This document shows, in pieces, positions 1 to 12,200 of a DNA stretch of 64,000 bases; within the stretch, counting starts at the first letter, position 1, and each line of letters begins with the position of its first letter. The DNA comes from Flavobacterium sp. NG2 (GTDB taxonomy: Bacteria; Bacteroidota; Bacteroidia; Flavobacteriales; Flavobacteriaceae). The notes under the pieces were generated by a model. That model had not been told where the DNA came from, searched no databases, and was given only the letters and a program-made list of their open reading frames with translations. The translations under genes and the position numbers were made by a program. The stretch lies in NCBI RefSeq assembly GCF_034119845.1, contig NZ_CP139420.1:3040001-3104000 (forward strand), given 5' to 3'.

Positions 1-3000
1 GGTGGGGTGGGGGGTGGTGGGGTGGTGTGTGGGGGTGGGGGGGGTTGGGGTGTTGGGTGGTGGGGGGTGGGGTGTTGGTTGGGGGTGTTGGTGGGTGGGT
101 GGGGTGGGTGGTGTGTTTGGGTGGGGTGGTTGGGGGTTTGTGGTGTGGGGTGGGTGGTGTGGGGGTGGGTTGGGGGGGGTGGGTGTGGGTGGTTGGGTGG
201 GGGGGTGGGGGGTGTGGTGGTTTGGTGTGGGGGGGTGGTTGGGTGGGGGTGGGGGTGGTTTGGGTGGGGGGGGGGGTGGTGGGTGGTGGGGGGTGGGGGG
301 GGTGGGTGGGGTTGGGTTGGGTGTGTGGGGTGTGGGGGGGGTGGGTGGTTGGGGGTGGTGGTGTTGTGGGGGTGGTGGGTGGTTGGTTTGGGGTGGGTGG
401 GGGTGTTGTGGGGGGGTTGGGTGGGGGTGTTTGGGGTGGTGGGGTTGGTGTGGGGGGGGTGTGGGTGTGGGGGGGTGGTGGGGGGGGGTGGGGGGTTGGG
501 TGTGGGTGTTTGGGTGTGGTGGGGTGGGGGGGGTGGGGTGGGGTGGGGGGTGGGGGGTGGTGGTGGGTGGGGTGTTGTGGGGGGGGGGGTGGGGGTGGGG
601 GGTGGGGGGGGGGTGGGTGGGGGTGGGGGGGTTTGGGGGGGGTGGTGTGGGGGGGGGTGGGGTTGGGTGGGGGGGGGGGGTGTGGGGGGGGGTGTGTGGG
701 GGGGGTTTGTGGGGGTGGGGTGGGTGTGGGGGTTGTGTGGTGGTGTGGGGGGTTGGGGTGTGGGGGGGGGTGTTGGGGGTTGGGTTGTGGGTGGGTGGTG
801 GGGTGGGTTGGGTGGGGGGGTGTTGGGGTGTGTGGGGTTGGGGGTTGGGTGGTGTGGGGTGGGGGGGGTGTGGGGTGGGGGGTTGGGTTGGTTGGGGTGG
901 GGGGGGTTTGGTGGGGGTGGTGGTGTGGGGTTGGGGGGGGTGGTGGTGGTGTGGGGGGTGGTTGGGGGGTGGGGGTGGGGGGGGGTGGGGGGTTGGTGGG
1001 TGTGGGTGTGTGGGGTGGGTTGGGGGGGGTGGGGGTGGGGTGGTGGGGTGGGGGGTGGTTGGGGTGTGTTGTGGGGTGGGTTGGGTGGGGGGTGTGTGTG
1101 TGGTGGGGTGTTGGTGGGTTGTGGGGGGTGGGTGGGTGGGGGTTGGGTGGGGGTGGGTGGTGGGGGGTGTGGTGGGGGTGTGGGGGGTGGGTGGGGTGGT
1201 GGGGTGTTGGGTTTGGGGGTGGGTGTTGGTGTGGGGGGGTTGGTGGGGGGGTGGGGGGGGTGTTGGGGTGTTGGGTGGGGGGTGGGGTGGGTGTTGGGGT
1301 GTGGGGGTGGGTGGGGGGGTGGGGGTGGTGGGTTGTGTGGGGGGTTGGTGGGGGGGTGGGGGTGTGGGGGGGGTGGTGTGTGGGGGGGTGGGTGGGGGGG
1401 GGTGGGGTGGTGTGGGGGGGGGTGGGGTGTGTTGGTGGGTGGTGGTTTGGGTTGTGGGGTGTGGGTTGGGGGGTGTTGGTGGGGTGGGGTTGGTGGTTGG
1501 GTGGGGGTTGGTGGGGGGGGGTGGGGGTGTGGTGTGGTGTTGTGTTGGGTTGGGGTGGGGGTGGGGGGGGGTGGGTTGGGGTGGTGTGGGGGTGTTTTGG
1601 GTGGGGTGTGGTTGAGGGTGGGTGGGGGTGGTGGGGGTGTGGTTGGTTGGTGGTGGGGGGGTGGGTGGTGTGGTGTTGGTGGTGGTTGTGGTGTGTTTGG
1701 TGGGTGGTGGTGGGGGGTTGGGGTGGGGGTGGGGGGTGTGTGTGTTGGGTGTGGGGGGTGTGGGGGGGGGGGTGTGGGGGGGTTGGGGTGGTTTGGGGGG
1801 GGTGGGTGGGGGTGGGTTGGTGGGGTGTTGTGGGTGGGGGTGGTGGGGTTGGTTGGTGGTGGGGGTGTGGGGTGGGTTGGTGGGGGGGGGGGGTGGGGGT
1901 GTGTGGGGGGGGTGGGGGTTGTGTGGTGGGGGTTTGGGGGTGGGGTTGTGGGTGGGGGTTGGTGGGTGTTTTTGGGTGTGGTGGGTGGTTGGTGGGTGGG
2001 GGGGGGGTTGGTTGGGGTTGGGGGGGTGTTGGTGGGTGGGGGGGGTGTGGGTTGTTGTGGTGGGGGGGTTGGTGGTGTGGGGGTTGGGGTGGGTGTGTTG
2101 GGGTTTTGTTGGTTTGGTGGGGTGTGGTTTGGGTGGTTGGGGGGGTTGGAGGGGTTGGGTGGTGTGCGGGGGGGGTGTGGGTTTGGTTGGTGGTGGTGGG
2201 GTTGGTGTGTTGGGGGGGGTGTGGGTGTGGGGGGGTTGGTGGGTTGGTGGGGTTTGGGGGGTGTGGGGGGGTGTGTGGTGGGGGGTGGGGGGTGGGTGTG
2301 GGGGTTGTGGTTGGGTGGGGGGTGGGGTGTTTGTAGGGTGGGGGGTGTGGTGGTGGGGTGGGGTGGGGGGTTGTTGGTGGGTGTGTTTGGTGTGTGTTGG
2401 TGTGTGGGGGTGGTTGGGGGGGTGGGGGTTGGGTGTGGGTGGGGTTTGGGGTTGGTGGGTGTTTGTGGGTGGTGTTGGGGTGGGTGGTGGTGGTGTTGGG
2501 TGGTGGGGTGGGGTTGGGGTTGTGGTTGGGTGGTGGGGGGTGGGTTTTGTGGTTGTGTGGGGGGGTGTGTTGGTGGGGTTGTGGGGTGGGTGGTTGTGGT
2601 GGTTTGTGGGTGGTTGGGGGGTGTGTGTGGTTTTGGGGGGTGGGTGTGTGGGGTTATTGGTGGGTGGGGGTGTGGTGGTTGGGTGTTTTGGGTGGTGGGT
2701 GGGTGTGTGGGGGTGGTTTTGGTTGGTGTTGGTGGGTTGGTGTGGGGGGTGGTGTGGGTGGGTGTTGGTGGGGTGGGGTTGTTTGGGTTGGGGTGGGTTG
2801 GGTGGTGTGGTGGGGGGTGGGGTGGGGGGGGGTGGGTTGTGGTGGTTTTGGGTGGTGTTTGGGGTTGGTTGGGTGGGGGGGTGGGGGGGGTGGGGTTTGT
2901 GGTGGTGGGGGTTGGTGGTGTGTGGTTGGGGGGTTGGGGTGTGTTGTGGGGTTGTGGGGGTGTTGGGGGGGGTGGGGTGTGTGTTGGGGGTGTTGTTGGT

Positions 3001-6000
3001 GGGTGGGGGGTGTGGGGTGGTGTTGTGGTTGGTGTTGGGGGTGGGTTGGGGTGTGTGGTTGGGGGGGGTTTGGGGTTTGTGTGTGGTGGTGTTTGGGGTG
3101 GGGTGGTGGGGTGGTTTGGTGGGTTGGGTGTGGGTGGGGTGGGTTTGTGGTTTTGGGGTTTTGGGGGGTTGGGTGGTGTGTGGTTTGGTTGTGTGGGGGG
3201 TTGTTGGTTGGTGGGTGGGTGTTGTTTGGTGGTGGTGTTTGTTGGGGTGGTGGGGGGTGGGTGGTGGGGGTGTGGGTGGGTTGGTGTTGTGGGTTGGTGG
3301 GTGTGGGGGGGTGGGTGTGGGTGGGGTGTTGGGGTTGGTGGGGGGTTGTTGGGGTGGGTGTGGTTGTGTTTGGGGTTGGGTTGGGGTTGTGGGTGGGGGG
3401 GTGGGGGGGTTGGGGTGGGTTGGGTGGGGGGGTGTGGGTGTTGGTGGGTTGTTGTGGGTGGGGGTTGTGTTTTGGGGGGGTGGGGGTTGTTTGGGTTGGG
3501 GTGGGTTGTGGTGGGTTTGGTGTGGGGGTGTGGTGGGTGGGGGTGGGTGGTGTGGTTGGGTGGGGTGGTGGGGGGGTGTGGGGTGGTGTGGGTGTTGGGG
3601 TGTTGTTGTGGGTGGGTGGGTGGTTGTGGGGGGGTGTGGGGGTGGGGGGGTTGTGGGTGGGTTGTGGGGGTGTGGTGTGGGGGGTGTTGGTGTGTGGTGG
3701 TGGGTGGGGGTTGTGGGGGTGGGGTGTGGGGTGGGTGGGTTGGTGTGGGGGGGTTGGGTGTGGTGGGGTGGTGGTTGGGGTGGGGGGTGTGTGGGTGGGG
3801 GGTTGGGGGGTGGGGGTTGGGTGGGGGGGTGGGTGGTGGGGGGGTGGGTGGGTGTGGGTGGTGTGGGTGGGGTGTTGGGGGTGGGGGGGGTGGTTGGGGG
3901 GGTGGGGGGTGGTGGGGGGGTGGGGTGTGGTGGGTGGGGGGTGGGGGTGGTGTGGGTGGGGGGTGGGGGTGGGGGGGTTGGGGGGGGTGTGGGTGGGGGT
4001 GGGGGGTTGTGGGTGGGGTGTGTGGTGGGGTTGGGGGGGTGGGGTGGGGTGTTGGTGGGGGGGTGGGGGGGGTGGGGTGGTGGTTGGGTGGGGGGTGGGT
4101 GGGTGTGGGGGGTGGTGTGGTGGGTGGGTGGGTGGGGGGGTGGTGGGGTTGGGGGGGTGGTGGGGGGTGTGGTGGGTTGTGGGGGGGGGTGGGGTGGGGG
4201 GGGGGGGGGGGGGGTGTGGGGGTGGTGTGGGTGGGGGTTGGGGGGGTGGTGGGTGGGGGGTTGGTGGGGTTGTGGGTGGGGTGGGGGTGTTGGGGGGGGT
4301 GTGGGTGTTGGTGGGGTTGTTGGTGGTGGGGGTTGGGGGGGTGGGTGGGTGGGGTGTTGGGTGGGGGGTGGGTGGGGGGGGGTGGTGGGGGTGGTGTGGG
4401 GGGTGTGTGGGTGGGTTTGTGGGGGTGGGGGGTGGGGTGGGTGGTGGGGGGTGGGGGTGGGGGGGGGGTGGTGGGTGGGGTGGGGGTTGTGGTTGGTGGG
4501 TTGGGGGGTGGGTGGGTGGGTTGGGGGTGGGGTTGGGTGGGGTGGGGTGGTTGGGGGTGTTGGTGTGGGTGGTGTGGGGGTGGGTGGTTGTGGGGGTGGG
4601 TGGGGGTGGGTGTTGGGGGGGTGGGGTGGGGGTTGTGGGGGGGGGGGGTGGTTGGGGGGTGTGGGGTGGGTGGGGGTGGGTTTGGTTGTGGGGTGGGGGT
4701 TGGGGGGGGGGTGGGTTGGTGGGTGGTGGGGGTTGGGGTGGGGTGGGGTGGTGGGTTGGGTGTGTGGGTGTGTGGGGGTGGTGGGGTGGGGGTGGGGGGT
4801 GGTGGTTGGGGGGTGGGGTGGGGGTTGTGGGTTGGGGGGGTGTGGGGTGGGGGGGGGTGGGGTTGGGTGGGTGGGTGGGGGTGTGGGGTGTGGTTGGGTG
4901 GTGGGGGTGGTGGGGGGGGTGGGTTGGGTGGTGGGGTGGGGGGGGGTGGGTGGGGGTTGGGTGGTGTTGGTGGTGGGGGGTGGTTGTTGTGGGGGTGGGT
5001 GGGGTGTGTGGGTTGGTGGTGGGTGGGTGGGGTGTGGGGGGTGTGGGGTGTTGGGGGGTGGGGTGGGTGGTGTGGGTGGTTTGGGTGGGGGGGTGGGGTG
5101 GTGTTGGGTGGGGGTGGTGGGGGGTTGGGGTTGGTGTTGGGGGGGTGGGTGGGGGTGGTGGGGGTGGGTGGGTGGGGGGTGGGGGGTGTTGGTGGGGGGT
5201 GTGTGGGGTGGGTGGGGTGGGTGTGGGGGGTGGTGGGGGGGTGGTGGGGGTGTGGGTTGTGGGTGGGTGGGTGGGTTGTGGGGGGGGTGGTGGTTGTGTG
5301 GGTGTGGTGGGGTTGTGGGGGGTGGGGGGGGTGGGTGTTGGGGGGGGGGTGGTGGGGTGGGGGGGTTGGGGTTGGGTGGGGGGGTGTGGTGGGGGTGGTT
5401 GTGGGTGGGTTGTGGGGTGGTGGGGTGGGTGGGGTGGGGGTGTGGGGGGTGGTTGGGGGGGTGGGTGTGGGGGTGGTGGGGTGGGGGGGTGTGGGGGTGG
5501 GGGTGGTGGTTGTGGGGGGTGTGGGTTGGTTGTGGGGGGGGGGTGGGGGGGGTGTGGGGGTGGGGTGGGTGGTGGGTGTGGGGGTGGGGTGGGGGGGTTG
5601 GGGGGGTGGGTTGGTGGGTGGGGGTTGTGGGGGGTGGTTGGTGGGGTGGTGGGGGGGGGTGTGGGTGGTGGGTGGGTTGGGTGGGTGTGGGGTGGGGGTT
5701 GTGGTGGGGGGTGTGGGTTGGTGGGGGGTGTGGGGGGGGGGTGGGGGGTGTGGGTGGGGTGTGGTGTGGTGTTGGGGTGGGTGGGGGTGTGGTGGGTGTG
5801 GTGGGGTTGGGGTGTGGGGGTGGTGTGGGGGGTGGGTGGGGTGGGGGGTGGGTGGTGGGGGGTGGGTGGGGTTGTGTGGGTGGTGGGGGTGGGGGTGTGG
5901 GGGGGTTGGGTGGTGGGGTGGGGTTGGGGGGTGTGGGTTGGGGTTGGGGTGGTTGTGTGGGTGTGTTGGGTGGGTTGGTGGGGGGTGGTGTGGGTGGTGG

Positions 6001-9000
6001 GGGGGGGTTGGTGTGGTGGGGGTGGGTGGTGTGGGGGGTTGGTGGGGGGTGGTGGGGTGTGGGGTGGGTGTGGGTGTGGGTGGGGGGTGGGGTGTGGGGT
6101 GTGGGGGGTGGTGGGGTTGGGGTGTGGGGGGTGGGGTGGGTGGGTTGGGGTTGGGTGTTGGTGGGGTGGGTGGGGTGGTGGGGGGGTGGGTGGGGGGTGG
6201 TGGGGGGTGGGGTGGTGGGGGGTGTGGTGGGGTGGTGGGGTGGGTGGGGTTGGGTGTGGGGTGTGGGGTGGGGGGTTGTTGGGTGTGGGGTTGGGGTGGT
6301 GGGTGTGTGGGTGGGGGTGGGGGGGTGGGTGGGGTGGGTTGTGGTTGTGGGTGGGGGGTGGGTGTGGGGGTGGGGTGGGTGGGTGGTTGGGTGGGGTGGT
6401 GGGGTTGTTGGGGGGTGGGTGGGGGGGTTGGGGGGTGGGGGTGGGGGGGGTGGGGGGTGGGGTGTGGGGTGTTGGGGTGGGTGTGGTTGGGGGGGGGTGT
6501 GGGTGTGGGGGTGGGTTGGGGTGGTGGGGTGTGGGGTGGGTGTGGTGGGGTGGTGGGGGTGGGGTGGGGTTGTGGTGGGGTGTTGGTGGGGGTGGTTGGG
6601 GTGGGGGGGTGGGGTGTGGGGTGGTTGTGGTGGTGGGGTGTGGTGTGGTGGGTTGGGGGTGTGTGGTGGTTGGGGTGGTGGGGGTGGTGTGGGGGTGGGT
6701 GGGTGGGTGGTTGGTGTGGGGTGGTGGTGGGGGGTGGGGGGTGTGTGTGGGTGGTGTTGGGGGGGTGTTGGGGGGTGTGGGTGGGTGGGGGTGGGTGTGG
6801 GGTTGTGGGGTGGGGTGGGGGGGGGTTGTGGGGGGGTGGGGGTGTGTGGGGGGTTGGGTGGGTTGTGGGTGGGTGGGTGTTGGGGTGGTGTGGGTGGTGG
6901 GGGGTTGGGGTGGGTGTGGGTTGTGGTGGGGTTGGGTGGGGTGGGGTTGTGGGGGGGGGGTGGGGGGGTGGTGGGGGGTGGGTGGTTGTGGGGGTGGTGG
7001 GGGGGGGTGGTTGGGGTGGGTGTTGGTTGGGGGGTGGGTGGGGTGGGGGTTGGTGTGGGTGGTGGGGGTGTGGTGTGTGGGGGGTGGTGGGTTGGGTGGG
7101 TGGGTGTTGGTGGGGTGTGGGTTGGGTGGGGGTGGGGTGGGGTGTGGGGGGGTGGGTGTGGGGGTTGTGTGGGGTGTGGTGGGGGGGGTTGGTGGGGGGG
7201 GTGGTGGGGTGGGGTGGTTGGTGGGGGTTGGGGGGTGGGTGTGGTGGGTGGGGGTTGGGTGGGTTGTGGGGGGTGGGTTGTGGGGTGGGTTGGTGGTGGG
7301 TGGTGGGTGTGGTGTGGGGGTGGGTGTTGGTGTGGGGGGTGGGGGTTGGGGGTGGTGTGTGGGTTGGGGTGGGGGGTTGGTGGGTGTGGTGGGGGTGTGG
7401 GGTGTGGGTGGGGGTGGGTGGGGGTGTGGTGTGGGGGTGTGGTGTGGGGTTGGGTGGGGTGTGTGGGTGGGGTGGTTTGGTGGGTGGGGGTGGTGTGGGG
7501 TGGGGTTGGTGGGTGGGGTGGGTTGTGGTGGGGGTGTGGTGGTTGGTGGGTGTGGTGGGGTGGTTGGGTGGGGTGGTGTGGTGGGGGTTGTGGGGGTGGG
7601 TGTTGGTGTGGGGGTGGGTGGTGGGGGGTGGGTTGGGTGGGGTGTTTGGGGTGTTGTGGGGTGGGTTGGTGGTGGGGTGTGTTTGGTGGGTGGTGGGGGG
7701 GGTGTGGTGGTGTGGGGGGGTGGGTGTGGGGTGTGGTGGGGTGTGGGTGGGGGTTGGGTTGTGGGTGGGGTGGTTGGGGTTGTGGTGGTTGGTGTGTGGG
7801 GGGTTGGTGGGTTGGGGGTGGTGTTGGGTGGTGTGGTGTGGGTGGGGGTGGTGGTTGGGTGGGGGGGTGGTGTTGTGGGGTGGTGGTGGTGGGGTGGTTG
7901 TGGTTGGGGTGGTGTGGGTGTTGGGTGGGGGGTGGGGTGGTGGGTGGGTTGTGGGTGTGGGTGTGGGGGTGGTGGGTTGGGGTGGGGTGGGGTGTTGTGG
8001 TGGGTGTGGGGGTGGGTGTGTTGGGTTGGGGGGTGGTGTGGGGTGGGGTGTTGGGGGGTGTGGTGTGGGTGTGGGTGTGGGGGGTGTTGGGGTTGGGGTT
8101 TGGTGTGGTGTGGGTTGTGGGTGGGGGTGGTGTTGGGGTGTGGGGGGGTGGGGTGGGGGGTGTGTGGTGGTGGGGTGTTGTGGGGGGTGTTGTGGTTGTG
8201 GGGTTGGGGTGTGGTTGGTGGGTGTTGGTGGGGTGGGGTGGGGGGTGTTGGGGGTGGTGGTGGGTGTGGTGTTGGTGGGGTTGTGTGGGGTGGGGGTGTG
8301 GGGGGTGTGTGTGGTGTGTTTTGTTGGTGGGGTGGGTGTGTGGTGGTGGTGGGGGGGTGGGGTGGGTGTGGGTTGGGTTGTGGGGGGTGTGGGGGGTGGT
8401 TGTGGTGTGGTGGGGGTGTGTGGTGGGGGTGGTGGTGGGTGGTTGGGGTGGTGGGGTTGTTGGTTGTGTGGGGGTTGTGGTGTGTTGTTGTGGGTTGTTG
8501 GGTGGGGGTTGTGGGGGTGGGGTGTTGGGTGGTGTGGGTTGTGGTGGTTGTGGGGTGTGTGGTGGTGTGGGGGGTTGGTTGGGTGGGGGTGTTGGGGGGT
8601 TGGGGGTTGGTGTGGTGTGTGGGGTGGTGTGGTTTGGGGTGGGGTTGTGGTGGGTTTGTTGTGGTGTGGTGGGGTGGGGGTTGTGGGGGGTTTGGGTGGG
8701 TGTGGGGGTGGTGTGGTGGGGGTTGGTGGGGTTGGGGTGGGTGTGTGGGGGGTGGTTTGTTGGTGTGTTGGGTGGTGGGGGGTGGTGTTGTGGGGTGGTG
8801 TGGTGGTTTGTGGGGGGTGGGGGTGTGGGGGTTGTGGTGGGTGGGTGGGGGGTTGTGGGGTTGGGTGTTGGTTTGGTGGGGTTGTGGTGTTGGTGGGTGT
8901 GGGTGGGGTGTGGGGTGGGGTGGTGTGTTGTGGGTGGGTTTGGGTGTGGTGGGGTTTGTGGGTGGGGGTGTTGTGGGGTGTGGTGGGGTGGTGGTTGTTG

Positions 9001-9240
9001 TGGGTGGTGTGGTTGGGTGGTTTGGGGTGGGGGGTGTGGGTGGGGGTTGGGTGGTGGGGGGTGGGTGGTGGGGTGGGTGGGGGTTTGGTGTTTTGTGGTG
9101 GGTGTTGGTGTTGGGGGGGTGTGGTGGGTGTTTGGTTGGGGGTGGGGTGGTGTTTGTGTTGGTTGGGTGTGGGTTGTGTGTTTGTTTGGTGTTGTGGTGT
9201 GTTGGGTGGTTTGTTGTTGGTTGTTTGTGGGGGGGTTTGG
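1..9240. other. G/T-only base-calling artefact
   Basis: This stretch is almost exclusively G and T. The first A is near 1,615 and the first C near 2,167, and only a handful of either occur before 9.2 kb. There is no repeat unit, no codon structure and no recognisable protein. The very long plus-strand reading frames (up to about 3,125 codons of Gly, Val, Trp, Cys, Leu) are open in all three frames because TAA, TAG and TGA each need an A. I read it as failed signal at the start of a raw single-molecule read. The trend toward normal composition to the right and the adapters further on support this. Nothing here should be annotated as a gene. Confidence 0.9.
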
Positions 9241-12200
9241 TGGGTTGTTAGGTTTTGTTGTGGGGGGTGGTGGGGGGTGGTTGGTGGTGTGTGGATGGGG
9301 TGGTGTTGTGTTGTTTGGGGTGGTAGGTGGGGGTTGTGTGGGTGTGTGGTTGGTGTGGTTTTGGTTAGGTGGGGTGGGGTGTGAGTTTGTGGGTTTGTTG
9401 TTGGGGTGGTTGGTGGGTTTGTGGTAGGTTTTGGGGTTTTGTGTGATAGTTGGTTGGTGGGGTGGGTGTGGGGTTTGTGTTGTGGGTTGGTGTTTTGGTG
9501 GGTTGGGGTGGTGTTGTGTGTGGGGGGTGGTTTGGTGGGTGTTGTGGTGGGGTTGGTGTGGTGTTGGGGTGGGTTGGTGTGGTGGTTTGTGGTTGTGGGG
9601 GTTAGGTGTGTTGGGTGAGGTGTTGTATGGTTGGGTGGTTGGGGTTGGTTGTAGGGTGATGGTGTTGTGGTGGGGGGGGTTGTTGTTTGGTTGGGGGTGG
9701 TTGGTTTGTGGGGGTGGGGGGTGGGGGGTTGAGTTGGGGGGTGGGTGGGTTGGGTGGGGGTGTGGTGTGGGTTGTTGGTGTTGTTGGGGTGTTGGTGTGG
9801 GGTTGTTTGGGTGGAGTGGTTGTGGGTTGGGGTGGTGGTTTGTTTGTTGTGGGGGTTGTGTATGGTGGTTGGGTTTTTTGGTAGGAGGTGGGGGGGGTTG
9901 GGGTTGTGGGGTGGGTGTTGTTGATGGGTGAGGGGTGGGGGTTGTTGTTGGTTGGGGGGTTGTTGTGGTGGTGGGGTTGTGGGGGGGTGTGTTGTGTTTG
10001 GTGGTTTTGTGGTGTTTGGGGTTGGTGTTATGGTGGGGTGGGGGTGTGGGGTGGTTGTGTGTGGGGGGTGGGGTGGTGGTTGGGTGTGTGGGTGGGTTGT
10101 AGTGGGTGTGGGGTGGTGATGGGTTGAGTGTGTGTTGGTGGTTGGTTTGGGTGGGTGTTTTGGGTGGTGTGTTGGGTGGTTTGTGGTGGATGTGGGGAGG
10201 GTGTGGTGTGGGAGGGTTGGGTTTTGGTTTGGGGTTGGGTGGGTGTTGGGGTGGGGTGTGGTGGTTTGGGTTGGTGGGTGGGTGTTGGTTGGGGTGGGTG
10301 TGGGTTTTGGTGGGTGTGGTTGGTGTGGGTTGGTGGGGTTGTTGTGGTGTGTGGGGTGGGTGTTGGTGGTGGTTGGTGGGGGTGTGGTGGGTTGGTGTGG
10401 TTTGTGGGGGGGGTGGAGGTTGGTGGGGTGTTTGGTGGGGTGGGTGTTGGGGGGTTGTGTGGGTTGTGTGTGGTGGGGTTTGGTTTTTGTGGGGTTGTGT
10501 TTGGGGGGTGGGTGGGTGTTGGGGTTTGTGGTGGTTGGGTTGGGTGGGTGGTTTTGTTGTTTGGTGGGTTTGGTGGGGTGAGTTGAGTATTTGGTGGTTT
10601 GGGGGTGGGTGGTGGTTGGGTGGTTGGGGTGTGTGGTGTTGGTGTAGGGGTGGTTTGTGTGGGTGGGGGGGGTTGTGGGGTTGGGGTGTTGGTTGGGGGG
10701 GTGTGGGGTGTGGGTTGTGTGTGGTGGGTTGGTGGGGGTGGGTTGATGGTGTGGGTGTTTGTGGGGAGATGTGTGTGTGAGTGATTGGGGTTGGGTTGGT
10801 GGTAGGGTGGGGTGGTGTTGGGTTGGGTGTGGGTATTGGGTGGGGTTTTGGGTGGGTGTTTAGGGGGTTTTGGTGTGTTGTTAGGTGTTGTGGGGTATGG
10901 GGGATGGGTATGGGTTGTATGGGGTGTTGTGATGGGGTTGTGGGGTGTAGTTTAGTAGGGGTAGTTGGTGGGGGTTAGGGTGTGTGGTGGTTTGGTGGTG
11001 GTTGGGTTGGATGGTTTTTGGTTAATTTTAGATGTGGGTGTGTTTTGGGGTAGTTGGGTGGTTGGGGTTTGATGGGTTAGGGGTGGGTGGTTTGTATGGG
11101 TTGGGTGGGTGGTTGTGTTGGGGGAGTTGTTTGGAAGGGTTTGGGGAGGTTGTAATGGTTGAGGTGGTTGTTGGGTGGGGGTAGGTGTGATTGGTGTTTG
11201 TGAGTTTTGGGTGTGTGGTATGTGTGGGGGTTGGAGAGGGTTAGTGGATTTTGGTTTGTTGTTTGGGTGGTGTGGTTGTTGGGTGTAGGTATGTGGGTGT
11301 TAGGGGGGTGGGAGTTGTGTATGGTTGGTTTTGGGTGTTTTAGATTGGGTATGGGTTGTGGGGGGGTGTGTTTGGAATATGAGGGTTGGGGGGTTGGGTT
11401 TAGTGGTAGTGTTGGGGTGGGGTATGTTGGGTGTTGGAGGTTGGTGGGGGGGTTGTGAGTGGGTGGTTGGGTGTTGGGGTGGGGGTTTTTGTGGGTTGAT
11501 TGTGGGTGGATTTGTTGGGTATATTAGGTTGTTGGGTGTTTGGGTTGGGTGGTTGTTTGGGGTGTGGTAGGTTTATGTGATGTTATGGTGTATGTTTGTA
11601 GGGAAATGGTGTGGGGTGGTATGAGGGTGGGAGGTGATTAGGGGGTTGGATGAGTGGGGTTTTTGTGGTTGAGGGGTTGGGGGTGAGTGTGAAGGAGTGG
11701 TTTGGTTGTTTTATGTTGGTTTGGGGTTGATTTGTGGGTTGAGGTAGTGGGGGGGTTGTGTGGTTTTTTAGGGTTGTATTATTGAGGGGTCTTGAATTTG
11801 GGGGAATGGTGTGGTGGTTGGAGAGTGGGTTGTTGTTATTGGGTTTTTGTAGTGGGGTGAGTTGTGTGGTATTTGATGGTTTAAGTTGAAGTGTGATTTG
11901 AGTTGTATATTGGGTTGATTGTTGATGAGATGTTTGGTGATGGTGGAATGGTGGGGGGGGGGGTTAATTATTGTATTGTTGGGATTGTGGTAGGTGAGTT
12001 GGAGTTTTGGAATGGTATTTGTGTTTTGTTGTTGGGGTTGGTGATGTATGTAGTGGGGGTGTTGTGTGAAGAGTGGGGTGGAGTGTGAATGGAAGATGAG
12101 TGGAATTTTGAATGATTATGTTTGATAGTAGGATTAGGGAGTGTTGTATGGAGGGGATAAGGTAGTGTGTTTATTGAAGATATATGGGTGATGGGGTAGG

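Noticed and set aside
2..9427. Giant Gly/Val/Trp-rich reading frames (537 to 3,125 codons)
   Set aside because: They are open in all three plus-strand frames only because the sequence lacks A and hence stop codons. There is no codon bias, start context or family similarity.
1..11000. Telomere-like or G-quadruplex repeat array
   Set aside because: There is no periodic unit. The composition changes gradually into normal sequence that is a raw read pass, and a flavobacterial chromosome has no telomeres.
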